A stretch of DNA of 64,000 bases from NCBI RefSeq assembly GCF_001540865.1, contig NC_033631.1:12486808-12550807 (forward strand), written 5' to 3'. The notes under the pieces are model-generated. The model was given only the letters and a program-made list of their open reading frames with translations. It was not told the DNA's origin and did not search any database. This DNA is from Ananas comosus (Eukaryota; Streptophyta; Magnoliopsida; Poales; Bromeliaceae). Of this stretch, positions 38,041 to 51,435 are shown in pieces. Each line of letters starts with the position of its first letter. Position 1 is the first letter of the stretch. The translations under genes were made by a program, and so were the position numbers.

Positions 38041-39757
38041 ATGGCTCCGAAAAAACTTGTAGCACCAATATCACTGTTGCTATTTGCTCTCTCACACACT
38101 GTTCTATTGAATGCAGCAGATTTTTACTCTGATTTCACCGTCACGTGGGGCGGAGGCCGCGCGACGATCTACAACGGAGGAGAAGACCTTCAACTTATGA
38201 TGGATCGGGCCTCCGGCTCGGGCGGTGAATCGAAAACTGCGTTCCTCTTCGGTAGATTTGATGTGCAAATTAAACTTATTCCTGGAAACTCCGCTGGCAC
38301 GGTCACAACTTTTTATGTACGTGAACTACTATTTTTTTTTCTTGCAAAAATCTATGTGAGTATATACCTGCAAATTTAATTTAATTTAATCTCAGGTAGA
38401 TTTTTGAAGTCCTATGTTAAAGTTTGGATTGCTTTCGTAGAATTGTTCTCTTCAAGATCAAATATGCTTTGAGTTTCGGTCATACGATTAACATGCGACA
38501 TAATTAATTCCTTCTTTGTTTAGCTTCAATCGCGATCGCCGTATCAGGACGAGATAGATTTCGAGTTCTTGGGTAGCAACAGCTCCTATGTGTTGCACAC
38601 AAACATTTACACAGGAGGAAATGGTGGGAGAGAGCAACAGTTTCACTTCTGGTTCGACCCGACCGCCGATTTCCACACGTACTCAATCTTGTGGAACCCT
38701 CAACAAATAAAGTGAGCTTCTTTGAATCTCACTATGATCTTCAAAATCTACATATTCGTATGCGTAGCACTCAAAAGTTAAATTAAATTTGATTCTCCTG
38801 GAATTTGGAAATGGGCTATTTTGCGTGTGCTCTGCTTGCTATACCCTTGGAATTATTACATATATTTCTGTTGAATCCTCTACTTAAAAGCTTATAATAA
38901 GTGAATCGTAATTTTGAAGGGGTAAACACTTATATATGAGCTATATTCGAGGGTATGGAGGAAATGTACACGAATAAATGTATTATTGTGACCCCTTTCA
39001 TTCTTACCATAAAATGATTATGCTTTAAAAAGCTTTTAACCAATTCGACTTAAGGTCACTGAACCCAATCATAGACATTTGGGTCCAAAATAGCTGTTGA
39101 CACAAAGGCCCAATTCGACTCTAACCGATGGAGCCCAATTTAGCAATTTTGGGCTAAATTAGATTTTGGGCAGTAAGGCCTAGTTGAAAGTAAAGCCCAT
39201 TTAGCCCAAATTGGGCCTAGGTAATGGCCCAAGTTAATTTTAGGCAAATGTACACACCAGCAAAAAAGCTTCTAAAGGACATATTTATTTAAACATGTAT
39301 TTTGGACTATATGAAGTCATAGATCAATGCTAAATGTTTGTACTCACTTCTTATTTAAAGCTGGTACGTCGACGGCATTCCCATTCGGGTTTTCAAGAAG
39401 GCGAACGTCTCCGAAGTCGCCTACCTGGAGAATCAACCGATGAAGATCCATGCAAGCCTATGGGACGGATCGAATTGGATCGGACCGATCGATTGGAGCA
39501 AAGCACCGTTCATCGCGCATTACCATGGCTATAGCTACACAGCGTGCGTGTGGACCGGAAGTGAAAACAGATATGGCTTAGTCACTTGTAGTAATAATGG
39601 CACGGGGAATAACTGGATGAACAAAGTGCTTAGTGAAGATGAGAAAAATAAAATAGAAATGGTGCAAAAGAAGTACATGTTTTATACCTACTGCAATAAA
39701 TCCACAGGGGGGAATAGAAGTGAGAGCACTATCATTGAGTGCTCAATCAACACATAA
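38041..39757 (+). CDS. XTH: Xyloglucan endotransglucosylase/hydrolase
   Basis: GH16 enzyme that cuts and rejoins xyloglucan in the cell wall. Exons 38041-38316, 38524-38711, 39361-39757; 286 residues. A signal peptide of about 25 residues (hydrophobic [14 protein letters not shown]) precedes [12 protein letters not shown]. The catalytic motif DEIDFEFLG is intact at about 101-109 with nucleophile and acid/base Glu, followed by an N-glycosylation site NSS (about 111). Further family blocks: [55 protein letters not shown], and a Cys-containing C-terminal XET-type domain ([20 protein letters not shown]). The second splice joins I-N-W, where relatives have hydrophobic residues. ACC oxidase follows 1.2 kb downstream on the same strand. 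Confidence 0.95.
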
Positions 39758-40870
39758 TGACATGGCATGCATATGGGTTGAATAAAACAGTGCATGCATT
39801 GTGAATAACACAAGAATCTTATTAATTATTATCTTATTAATTAGTGGGCCTCTTCTTTTTCCCTTGTTTTTTTTTTTCTCTTTTTCTTAATATTTTTTGG
39901 GCTTATATAATAATTAAAGATAGTACGTACGTAGTTTGGCCAATCCTGGTATATGTGATATATGGTTGTGTATATGTTCAAGTAAGTTTCTGGAAATCTA
40001 GAATCTGGTACTTGAGCTTTTTATGATGAAATAGAAAGAATATCGTTGTCAACTTAAAATTAAGTACATATGATCTAATGTCATCTTAGTCACGCGGCAA
40101 TAGAGCAACTTTGCTGGTACACCAAGTTTTGCTCTGTTTATATATGAATTTTTCCATGCATTGCAAACTAGATCTAAGAGAGTTTCACTTTGACACATGC
40201 TTGATAGGAGCTACGGAATCCATATATATAACAGTTTCGGTCTACAGATATTTGAGAGTTTGTCATCATTGAAGAGCCAACTTATTGCTGATTCTCGCAT
40301 ATTTGGAGTTGATAAAAAGAAATTCAGACGAGATCTCTAAGCTCGGATTCGCATTCATTGACTAAGAAAGTCAAACAATTACAATTTACTTGATTCATTG
40401 AATTTGTGCGGTGTAAAGTAACCAAAGTTGACCTCTTAACGTTGTTATGATCGATCACTTGGAATTATTTAATATTTGACTTCAATTCTGGGTCAAAGAA
40501 ATGATCTGCCGGGATTCTCGGCATTGTGAGGTTAACCAACATCATCTGATCCTTTCAGCAGAAGCCAATCTTGTTGCGATCCAGAAGAATCACGAATCTC
40601 GAGGGGATTCACTGGATTTCTCATGTTTATTGTACAAGCACGTAACTTAACCCAATGAAATTTATCTCCCTATATGATGAGTAGTGAAAGACAAGTTAAC
40701 AAAGCTGTGGGAGGAGATGCATGGGACTTGGTTTTGAAGCCAAGTTGGTGCATTTTAAATGGACTTAGCCAACAATTGCCCACATTATTGTGAGTTGCAT
40801 TTGGACTCAATACTCAGAACATAGTCACCTTTTTTCTTTAAAAAAAAAGAGCCACCTTTTCTCTCTCCTC
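39758..40870. other. Intergenic, XTH 3' flank and ACO promoter
   Basis: AT-rich spacer without recognised gene or repeat. Confidence 0.55.
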
Positions 40871-40877
40871 TATATAT
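40871..40877 (+). promoter_or_regulatory. TATA box of ACC oxidase gene
   Basis: TATATAT about 90 bp before the ATG. Confidence 0.5.
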
Positions 40878-40963
40878 TTTGTGTACTTATGGACTAGTAT
40901 AAGTAAGGACCCACTGGAGAAACAACAAGCATAGAAAAGCACATCCTTTAGGATCATATAGAG

Positions 40964-42174
40964 ATGGCAATTCCAGTGGTGAATCTTGCAGCTCTTGATG
41001 GGGAGAAGAGGAGAGAAACAATGTCTCTACTGCATGAGGCTTGCGCAAAGTGGGGCTTCTTTTGGGTGAGTATATATATATATATAATGACATTCATAGC
41101 AATTTCTTCTATTTACTCTGTTTTACTATGTATGCTGTAATATATAAATAGTTGACGATAAAATTGGTTGGGCGGTATTTTTCTTCAGTTTCTACTACAA
41201 ACAAAAAAAAAGATCACTTCTTTTAAAGGTACAATTTGTTATCTAATATTTGCGTGCACTACTAAACTTATGTTGTAAATTTGGCAGGTTGAGAACCATG
41301 GAATTGATGCGGCTCTGCTGGAGAGGGTGAAGAAATTTGCGAACGCGCATTACGAAGATTTCTTGAAGCAAAAATTCTACAACTCGGAGTTGGCGAAAGG
41401 CCTGGGGCCTCAGACGAATGCCGCGGAGGTCGACTGGGAGTGTACTTACTATCTTCAGCATCAGCCAGTGTGCAATATCAATGATTTTCCAGATATTACA
41501 GCCGAATTCCGGTAATAGATCTATCCCATAGGATAACCTTTTATCTCAGTAGAAGCATTCAAATGATTGATGATCAAACTAAAATATTAATTGTTGTAAC
41601 TACATACAGCCAAACAATGGACGAATACATAAAACAGCTGGTCAAGGTAGCCGAGAAGCTCGCGGAAAGCCTGAGTGAGAACCTTGGCCTGGAAATCGAC
41701 TACCTAAAGAAAACATTCTCCCCGCCCTTCGTCGGGACGAAGGTCGCAATCTACCCTCAATGCCCTGAGCCCGAGTACGTCACGGGCTTCCGCGCCCACA
41801 CCGATGCGGGCGGGATCATCCTCTTACTCCAAGATGACACAGTCCCGGGCCTCGAGTTCTTCAAAGACGGGGAATGGGTCCCCATAAGTCCTACGAAAGA
41901 TAACAGAATTTTCGTTAACATTGGAGATCAGATAGAGGTGGTGAGTAATGGCACGTACAAAAGTATTCTGCACCGCGTGACTGCGCCTAAGGAGGGGAAC
42001 CGTCTTTCGATTGCGATGTTTTACAATCCCGGGAATGGTGTGGTCATTTCGCCAGTACCGAAGCTCTTGTACCCGAGCGGATACCGGTTCCGGGAGTACC
42101 TTGAGTACTATTTCGGGACGAAGTTCTCGGATAAAGTGGCCAGGTTCCAGACCCTCAGAGAGGTGTTCAAGTGA
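40964..42174 (+). CDS. ACO: 1-aminocyclopropane-1-carboxylate oxidase
   Basis: Fe(II)/ascorbate-dependent enzyme that converts ACC to ethylene, the last step of ethylene synthesis; cytosolic. Exons 40964-41065, 41288-41511, 41610-42174; 296 residues, slightly shorter than the usual ~310-320. Iron ligands are visible as His172 and Asp174 (RAHTDAGG) and His230 (SILHRV); the RxS substrate motif is RLS at 240-242. Other family blocks: PVVNLAALDG, AKWGFFWVENHG, TKVAIYPQCPEP, GGIILLLQDD, FVNIGDQIEVVSNG, YNPGNGVVISP, and the end DKVARFQTLREVF. The last exon is GC-rich relative to its flanks. It belongs to the 2-oxoglutarate/Fe(II) oxygenase fold; the 'KGL' and 'DAGGIILL' signatures favour ACO over other members. 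Confidence 0.92.
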
Positions 42175-43760
42175 GCTCTAAATCAAATTGGAAGCTGATG
42201 GTTATTTGATATTGCTTTTAATGTTGTGCAATAAGCTCATTCATGCTTTGGTTAATTTGTAAGTGGTTTTTGGTTAATTTGTAAGAGAAGTGGTTTTGGT
42301 CTTGTTAGAAAACTTGTTGTTGTTGTTGTTGTTGTTGTTGTTGCTGTTTTTCTTTTAAGAGGTGTTTTGTTGTTGTGTGATTTTATTAAATAATACCATA
42401 TTTGGTTTTGTTGTTGGAAAACAAAACACATTGAATACATTTTCTTTGTCAATTTTCTATCAATAGAAACATTTAAAAAACAAAGAATTTAACAAAGTAA
42501 GAGCTTCGGAAAAGGATCCTTACCGAGGGATCAACAGCGTTGACTTGAACCTTATTGGTCAACAGGTTGGACCAAATGGCATCGTTTTTTTTTTTTTTTT
42601 TAAAATAATAGAAGAACCAAACAAGAATATATCAGAACAAAAAGGAGATAAAAAAAAAATCAGCCTATATTTTTTTTTTTTTTTTTTGGAATAATTGTGA
42701 AAGATTTTACTAAAATTGCACTCAGTTGAACCAAAAATAAAATGACAATTAACAACGTGGAATGATTCTTAAGAAGCATGGGTTTTAGATTGGAAAATTG
42801 TCACTTAATTCAAGTGGTGGAACTGGTACTCCAAAAGGATTCCTTTATTTAATGACATGTGTAGCTCCAAATAGATTCGTACTACTAATGGTTTTGGATC
42901 TTAGGAAGTACCTTTGCTCAAGTTGTCTTTATATTTAAGTCTCTAAACTCAAATACCGAGGGAACAAGTTTGCCTTAACAGCAGCTTATTTCACAACCTT
43001 ATGGCACCTAAACATAGCACGAGAAGCCCATTTACAAATTTGCACCCCTGGGACTGCTATTTAATTATGATAATAATGAGAAAAATGTTTTTGGTATTAT
43101 CTGATGTTAAGGGTGAATCAAGGGAAACACTGTAATGGAACTAACTTTCATTGTTTTCTATAAGAAACCACAAAATAAGACCAAAAACTCAGGGATTAAA
43201 AAGTTTTATAAGGTCAGATTTCGGTCGGTTCCGTACAGATAAGATCTAAATTTTTAATCCTGTAAAGATTCCAGGCCATATCGGCACGCGAGTGGAATCA
43301 TACCAGAGAAATGAAAGACTATTTGTAGCCAAATCCAAACCTGAAATTTTCGATTGAGTTCTCGAGTAAAAGAATCATATCATAATAATATCTTGGTTAA
43401 TGATTGAATAAATAGTACAGTCCTTTAGCAACCTGTTCCCTTCCACAAGTGTATCAAACCATCTGAAAAATGCATACAGCTCCTTTGTTGTCTCCAAATT
43501 TATGCAAATGATAATAAATCTGCCGGTCTAGTGTACATATAATAGCTTCTCCAATCAATTGTAAACTGTACTTGTTGCTTCTGACGGTTGGTGTGTCGCA
43601 CTGTCCGTTAACTTCACCTCTTGCCAGAAGCTGAAGAAATTGAAAACTGCTCGGCGTATGCTTTAAATCGAAATCAGCTTTTCAGTGTGGGTGTGGTGAG
43701 CAGACAACATAGAGCAAATGAGAATTATCAGCTTATCTACTAGTATTATCCTTGATTCCA
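42175..43760. other. Intergenic, convergent 3' flanks of ACO and beta-galactosidase
   Basis: Holds a (TTG)n microsatellite at 42316-42341, T-runs at 42584-42600 and 42669-42687, otherwise AT-rich DNA. No gene recognised. Confidence 0.55.
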
Positions 43761-46700
43761 TCATCCACAAATAGCCTCCACTGCTAATCTCTTCATTGTT
43801 CCAGGACATGGGTCCCCCCCAAAGACCTCAGGAACTACACTAATCGAGCACCGTTGCTGACCAATACACTTCTGCAATACAAACTCGAATTAGATTCTCG
43901 ACTAACAAAATTTACAGCATTTGGTGCCTTGTGTGGCCTAGATTCTACTGATTGCTTCTCTTTTTCAGAAAGCAAAAGCTTCCAGAGGATCAAGAGCTTT
44001 TGCCTAAGCTGGAAGCAAAGATGAGCTTTTGGGACACAAAATCAGAAGCTGCAACTTGAATCTTCTGCTTTTGTTATACTGCAAAGCTTCTAGTGCTTCT
44101 TCCGAACAGTTTTACTCAAACAACATTGTGCAAAAACTCACAGTTACCTTCTCGAAAGGATCATACGACTTGTGGGCATGGCAGCTTCCCTCTGAGAAGT
44201 TTCCGCATACTCCTCGGGGTGTTCCAAAGCTCGCAAACGTGATCTTTGTTATCTTCTTTCCAAAATCACAGAGCAAATGAACTTTCGAATTCTCGTTTTC
44301 TTTTGTATGCCAATTTCTCATCGATGGTTGCATCTCGAAAACATTGGCACAAACACTACCAATAGTTCTCTTCACCATAGAGATGCCAGTAGGATCACTG
44401 CCCCACTCTTCAAAGACAACCAACAGGTTCCCAGTTGGGTTCAGCCAAGACCGAGGAACATGATACCTGAGAGAGAAGGCAATTGTATTATTAACGGGGG
44501 GAGGTAGGGTTGGTTGATAGTAACCACAGCTAAATCTAAATTTCTATATATCTTCGAGAAATGTTGTTGGTTGCAAAACAATGTAGTTCAATCATCATTG
44601 GAAAATGTAGGTGTATATTAGAGAGAGTTTTCAAGAGAGTAGATTAGTAAGAAATTACACTATACAAGGGCAAATATGAAAAGTCACATTTTTCAGGGAT
44701 ATGACTGTATAATTTGGCAGAGGCATGCTGTTAAACATCTCTAAAAATAAAGGCATATCATAAGCTACCCGAATCGTCATTGGAATTTGAATAAAAGAAG
44801 TGTAACTACCATCTTTGAGAGGGCTCTCCGCAGTTGGTCTGACATTTGGTCTCATTATAAGTTCCACGGTAGTCACAATCACTACAATCTCCATATGCTT
44901 TATAGCCAGGCCAATACCGACCAATGCCTTGACCATTGATCCATGCCTGACCTTTCCCCATGTTGCTCATATCTAAAGCCAATGGTTCATCCCCATCCGG
45001 TGCATTGAAGAAAGCCTAAAGATAAAGAAGTATTACCAAGACACCCAAGAAAAAAAATGATTTACTTCGAGGAATAATCAAAGTTCTAGAGTTCAAAAAG
45101 GAAAATCATTACCTTGTACCACATAAGAGGCTGTTCTTGAGGAACTTCTCCCCACTCGAGTAAGGAGCTTCCACTCAGTGAATGCAGACCCAAAGTTTCA
45201 CCTTTCAAACCAACCTGCATTTTGTAATTGAATTAATGAGCTAAAATAAGAAATTAATTCCTGAAAAGAAAAATTCGGTGAAATATGATTAACCTGAATT
45301 TTTATTTTTAAAAAAAAAAGAAAAAAAAAACCTGATAGGTCCATTTCTGCCATGTGAGATCTCTCCTTCCCTCGTTGAGACCATTTAGCATCACAGGACC
45401 AAGAACCCCGGCATTCCATGTCTCAAAATGCTCACCTACATTCTATAATGCATCATAAAAGGTCAAGTTCGAATAACATATTTGCGATAATAGCATGCGA
45501 TATATATTATTTGGCATCAGATTGGAGCAACAATGAGCTTACAGGGAGCCCAACCGACACGCTTAAGATGGAAATGGTGTTGCTTCCCACCCAAAGATTC
45601 ACATTTCCAGTATACGTCAACTTTGGATCCTCTATACTACCATATACGGTACCTGAAAATAAAGAAGAGTCAGTACACAATACAAGTGAGTCGAATATAC
45701 GACAAAGGAAAGAGCTTTCGCATTTCAACAGTTACTATATGTAGGGACTTTTGCAACACCAATGCAAAATTTGAATTTTCACATATAACCCTTGAAAGTG
45801 TTGTCCACTACATAAATACCGTTATATTTAAGTAGCAGATTGAACCAATTCATGAGGAAGTTGTTTTGAATTGTTAAAAGTTTTTCCGCGGCTATGATGG
45901 CACTATTTGTAACAAACTCAGTTTTTGAAGGGCCTAAAAAGTTTTTTTTGCTTATGCAGGGCTATATGTGTAAATAGATAATTTTGTGAAACTATATATG
46001 TACATCTTTTTTGCTATTAAAATTTTCCTAGTGGGTAGGGTGGAGTAGCAAACCAATTAGTTGTCTGTTAATGAAGACATGCAAAGAATGACCAGCTGAC
46101 ATCACGGTGAGGACAGGAGACTGCCCGTTCTGTAAAAATCGTTCATCCTGGCCAATGTCAACACTGAAGAAGAAACTCTCATCGGAACGATATTAACATT
46201 AAGACTCTTAAAATCAAGGATCTTATTTGAATTTAGCTACTTACTATGTTGTATACCACAAATAGTCTGTATTATCTCGTGTCACATTTATCTGCTCCAA
46301 TAGCCCAACTGTTGTGAATGATTCATCATTAGACGAGGTTATCTCTTCATTGAACGATTGCCATGAAAACCCTCCAACCCGTTCCATTGTCATCTGTGAG
46401 GTCTGAACTCCTACCTGTTTAGGATCATTGAATTTGTGCAAAAATATCAAATAAATAAATTTTCTGTATATATTCAGTGAATAAAATTATCACAACTCAA
46501 CGCTGAAATTGCATACATAGGGAAGTGATACCCAAGCAAGCTTTAGTATTTTTGGGGAACAACAAGAAAATCGTATATCTACAGGGAATTGGCTAAACTT
46601 ATTGACTTTCTCACCCTTGCAGTGTTGAAAACTGTTGTTTTGCAATCAGGAAGAATACTTATGGACCAGGGCGGAAGATGATAGTGCACTCCATTAAATG

Positions 46701-49700
46701 TTACTCTTGCAGAAGACTCTGAATCATAGTTTGCAAGAAAAGCGGCACAATATCCTGAGCTTGACCTAAAAACAGAAGCCTACAGATAGGAAGTCAGAAT
46801 GGATGTGAATTATTTAAGGGAAACCTGATTCAACAAGAAAGAATTATAGCAAATTAAAACCTGCTGAGAATTTCCGAGTGAGATCACTACAGGATCACTG
46901 GAAATCAGAGCTGGCTCACACAACTTGATGGCTTTGTGCAAGCCTCTTAAGTGACCCCATTTTGGTTGTCGTAATAGACCTGGAAAAAAGCACAAAGCAC
47001 AATGGGGTTTCCTACAAAAAAAAAATCTTTGCAAGTGGTGCAATTGTGGAGAATATTTATGCCTGCCACATCTAGCAATAAAAATATTTCAATAAATATA
47101 ATCGTTAAGATCAGAAAAAGCATCCTAGTCTTATTGCTCGCTGCATGATAGAAGCTTGCCGAATGACCTGTAATTATATTTAGATATCATTCTTAAGTCA
47201 GCTAAAACTGAAATCTGTAAGTTATAAAAAGCCAACACATGCTAGTTATAGGAATATTTCCTTCAGGGGCAATCTTCCATTTTTGGCCAAATTGCACCAG
47301 CAATCCCCAACCATCTTAGAGGTTTTGATTTATCCCAAACCTTTCAATTGTTACAACTGGGTACCAAATCTTTGCATCTTGTCGCAATGTTATCCTTTTC
47401 AATAAATTCCTTGATTAAATTGGATGGAGATGCTTGCCTAAGCACCATATAGTAAGTCCAAAAGTCACCAGCATTTAGATATGACTACTTGGATAATTAC
47501 GTCCAAGTTGATCGAGGAACATAATCATTAATCAACAGCGTAGGATTGAAACAGAAGGCTCTTTACGTGCTTTTGACGAAGAATGCTTTATCCGGTTTGT
47601 TTGATGGAGGAGGAAATTACAAATATATTTCTTTGAGAAGCAGTAGAATTAGACAGACAGTAAAAGCGCAAACCCATAAGATAGAAGAGCATTTATATGC
47701 TCACCATACTCATCTATTGGAGCATCATAGTCATAACTAGTTGCAATAAAGGGACCACCAGCAGTGCGGCCAAAGTTTGTTCCTCCATGGTACTGAAGAA
47801 AAAGTTAAAGAAAAAAAAAAAAGAAAACTCAAATTTAGCCCAAAAGCATTGAATTTAACAATTGTATCAATCAGATTTCTTTTCTTTATAGTTCTCCTGG
47901 GAATAAATATCCCCTTTTAGCTCAAAGAATAAATATATATTAACCAGATTACAATGGAAAGAATTATTACCATATAGTAATTAACAAAAGATCCACCTTT
48001 TTGGATAAATTTGGCAACAGAAAATGCTAGATCTTCGACGGGCCGGTGGGGAACTGGAATCCCAAAACCTGTGTACCTGTAATACCATTGTAGATGGAAG
48101 AATTCTAATGAGTAAGAAAACAAGCATTACTACTTTTGTGACCCAAAATTTCCAATTGGAATCACTCTACTGTAGTTCTATACAAGTTTTAGCTTTTTCT
48201 TTTGAAAAGTAAGAAACAAATACCATGCAGTCCAAGCCTCGGTCCACATCATGGGCTTGTAAGGCTTGCTTGGAGTGTAGTAGTCGCAATAGAATCCGTT
48301 GCAGGTGTCAATCTGTTTGAGACAAGTCCAAATAAATCAACAAATAGACCAAAAAACAAAGCTTATAAATATTAATCATGATTTTGAAAAGCTCAGGAGT
48401 CGGGATTGCTAATTTTCAAAGACCTCAATACAAATCATAAAGTAAATCTGGAAAAAAGATGCTCATAAGAAAAAGAGCAACTGGAGAAGTAAAGGGTAAG
48501 CGATGTTATGAAAAGAAACGGGGCAGCAGACCAAGGAGATTTACCAAGGAGACTTACAATGAACAGATGAACAGAAAGGAGAAAAGCTTAGGAACTGAAG
48601 TGATACCGAATGTAAGGAATTTATGACAAGTTCATTGATTTACTAGAAATTACAACTGCATGAGTAGAAAGAGAAACTGTCATTGAGAGAATTCAACAAA
48701 AGTAAGAGAGGAAGGCGAACACATACAACTGGATCAGGGGCATCCTCTTCTTTGCACATGACCCACGGGACACCAGTGTTGAGGCCCACGGCCATATTAG
48801 CAGCCCAGCTCGCATAAGCTTTGGCCGGCTCTCCTTGATCCCACTCCAATGGTCCAAACTCATTTTCAATCTACAGAATACAGAAACCAAGTTACAACTG
48901 TGAATAGAAATCACTATTCTCCAAAATTTCTTCCTTTCCCTTAAGTGTACAGATCAAACAACTCTAATTCCAATTTAGATGGTAGTGAAGATACCTGAGA
49001 AAGAATGATAGGACCACCCTGCCATTCAAACAGCCCTTCGCTCTTCATCATGTTGACGATCTTAGCCGTGAAGTTTGCCATAGCGGCCTGTTTTCTCGGA
49101 GAATTAGTGAAATTGCTCAAAATTAAGCATTTGGGTGGGAAAAGGAAGAAAATAGATTTGAAATATGAAAGAAGGGAAAGAGATTGTACTTAATTTCCCA
49201 CCTTGAAAGGCTCATTATCTGTTCTAAACCTGATACCGGGAATATATTTTAGCCAAACAGGAAATCCCCTGCAAACAATGACACCAAAACATCAATTTAG
49301 CACTCCATTTCTATTGAATTTTGGTGATCTACCTTCAGAGAAAACAATAAAAAGGCTTATCCATATCCATTAAACATTACCCAAAATTCCATTCCGCACA
49401 AATGTATGGACCGATTCGGAGGTGAACATAGAGACCAGCCCGATGCACCAGCTTAATGAACTGAACCAAATCATACCTCCCCTCGAAATAATACTATCAA
49501 AAATAAACAAAATATAGGAACAATATAAATATCTAGAAAACTCAATACACATAATTAAAAAAAAAAATCCAAAAAGAGTAGAATTGAAGATAACAACAAC
49601 AACAATAATAAAAAGAATACCTGACCAGGGACTGGCTCATGCCCATTCCAAAAAACATAAGTTTGTATAACATCCAATCCCCCATCTTTAGCCTTCTGAA

Positions 49701-50282
49701 TAAGATCAGGCCACATCTGAACAAGACCCAAATTTCCATACTCCACATATCAACAAAAAATTAGGGAAAAAGGAGAAAAAAAAAGAAGGAGCAAGAAGAG
49801 TAAGATAACTAAAAGCCTGTTTCCGGGATAGTCAATAGTGTTGTTTGACAAAGTGTGTTTAAATAATGTTATTAAAAGAACTATTTATACTAAAACTTTT
49901 CCAATAGCTTCTCTTTGCGGCGGCAAAATCAGAAGCAACAGAAGCTCACGTTTTGCTCTCTATCAAACGCTACACTTAAAAGCTGCTGTTGCGAAAAGCA
50001 GAAGCATAAGCAGGCCCAAACAGGGCTCTTAAGGAGCGCTCTAAAAAGACCCAATCAAAACAAAGGAGCCACATTTCTTAGAGTGGGCAAGGAGAAGACC
50101 TCGGGGACGCTCCTGGGGTAGTGTATGGAGCCGGAGATGAGGATCCGGCGCCGCCCATTGATGACGAGGGCCTTGCGGTCGTAGGACACGGCGGCGACGG
50201 CGGGGTGGAGCGCCACCGCCGCCGCGGCCGCAAACGCCATTAGGACCACCGCGGTGGAGCTCATCAATGGCGTCAGAGCCAT
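43761..50282 (-). CDS. BGAL: Beta-galactosidase, GH35, with SUEL lectin domain
   Basis: Secreted cell-wall exo-beta-galactosidase acting on pectic galactans or arabinogalactan sugars. Nineteen exons in transcription order: 50100-50282, 49621-49716, 49381-49493, 49202-49268, 48995-49087, 48727-48870, 48224-48312, 47971-48076, 47705-47792, 46861-46979, 46615-46779, 46245-46414, 46054-46163, 45543-45652, 45332-45442, 45113-45214, 44810-45015, 44148-44466, 43761-43871. Total 833 residues, usual for the family, all phases agree. Signal peptide about 1-31 (Ala-rich), then [15 protein letters not shown]. The GH35 signature [14 protein letters not shown] gives acid/base Glu188; [10 protein letters not shown] gives nucleophile Glu257. 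Also [44 protein letters not shown], and the Cys-rich SUEL domain in the last two exons ([20 protein letters not shown] ... [15 protein letters not shown]). Confidence 0.96.
49814..50027. mobile_element. MITE in beta-galactosidase intron 1
   Basis: Left end AGCCTGTTTCCGGG; right end on the opposite strand AGCCCTGTTTGGGCCTGC. The interior has GCAAAAGC-type inverted words (CAGAAGC, GCTTCTG). About 214 bp without coding sequence. Target-site duplication not convincing. Related to the partial copy at 11283-11430. Confidence 0.6.
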
Positions 50283-51269
50283 TAAAATTGGTGGAGAGAG
50301 AGAGAGAGAAAGAGGAGGAGGAGAGTGTTGTTACATGGGCTCCAAATGCTTCTCTCTTTTATTTTGTATAATCTTTTTATTAAGTTTTGATCTCCCAATC
50401 AACCCCCCTCTTTTCGCGAGAGTGAGAGAGAGTCGAGGACAATGGGAGGAGTGGCGCAGTGACAAAGGAAAAATGTTTGTATACGAGAACGAACAGAGGC
50501 TTTTTTTTCCTTTCTTTTTTTTTTTTTCTTTGCGAAAAATGTACTGATAAACCCCTCTACTATTGTCACCTTTAAAATGAGCACTTTACCGATATTTTTA
50601 ATTTTTAATTTTTAGTTTTCTTACTTGGACTATTATGCTTAGTTTAATAAAAGTTTTTGTTGAATAGATAGCTTTGTCAGCTATAATCCACTAATTGACA
50701 TATTTTTTATTAAAAATAATTAGAATTACAACCCTAATAAAATTACCATAAATTTTAATAAATAGTTTCAGCTCAATTGAGCGAAATCTAAAAAATTAAA
50801 AGAAATCTTAACAAATATTTAAGCTCAATTGAGTAAAATCTAAAAAAATTAGAAGTTTAGGAATCTCCATGGATTAATTTTTGGGCATTGCTATACCTTC
50901 TTAGGCTATATATCTGAGATTGGAGTTGGAGGGAATTGCAGGTGTGAAACAGCAAAAGTAGTTTGTGTGGGAACTGAGAAATAGGTATTGGAGCCAAGGA
51001 GTTGGGTCCACCTTGAAGTGGAACCATTCCTTTCTCTTTTTCTGTTTTTTTTTTCTTTTTTTTTTTTTTTTCCTTTTAGTAAAGTAGACCAATTCTCATC
51101 CTTAGGAATCTTCCTCCACCCAATTGATAGTTTTCTTCTTTTTCTTCTTCTTTTTCCTTTCTATCATTAGTAATTTTAAAAAAGTAACAATATAAAAGGA
51201 AAAAAAAATCTTATGTTTACTCTAGATAAACATAACCTAAAGCGTCTTTAATTAGAGCTGATGATGTGC
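50283..51269. other. Beta-galactosidase 5' flank and spacer
   Basis: A GA run at 50295-50308 lies in the leader on the plus strand, with T-rich tracts at 50503-50530 and 51045-51075. No gene recognised. Confidence 0.5.
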
Positions 51270-51435
51270 TTTTTTTTTTGAGAGAGAGAGAGAGAGATGA
51301 ATAGCACGCTACAGTTTCATTTATTTTATTTACAAATAAGCTTAGCTAGAAATGTAAATTAATTAGGATTCAAACTTAAAATTTCGGGTACCAACCACCA
51401 ACTCTTTTGCCACTTGCGCTAGGGACGGTCGGTAA
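51270..51435 (-). mobile_element. tRNA-derived SINE, minus orientation, best-preserved copy
   Basis: Read on the minus strand: box-A-like AGCGCAAGTGGC near the 5' end, box-B-like AAGTTTGAATCCT about 50 bp later, a body ending AATGAAACTGTAGCGTGCTA, then TCTCTCTCTC and an A-run (T-run at 51270-51279). About 165 bp, the right size for a plant SINE. Confidence 0.75.
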
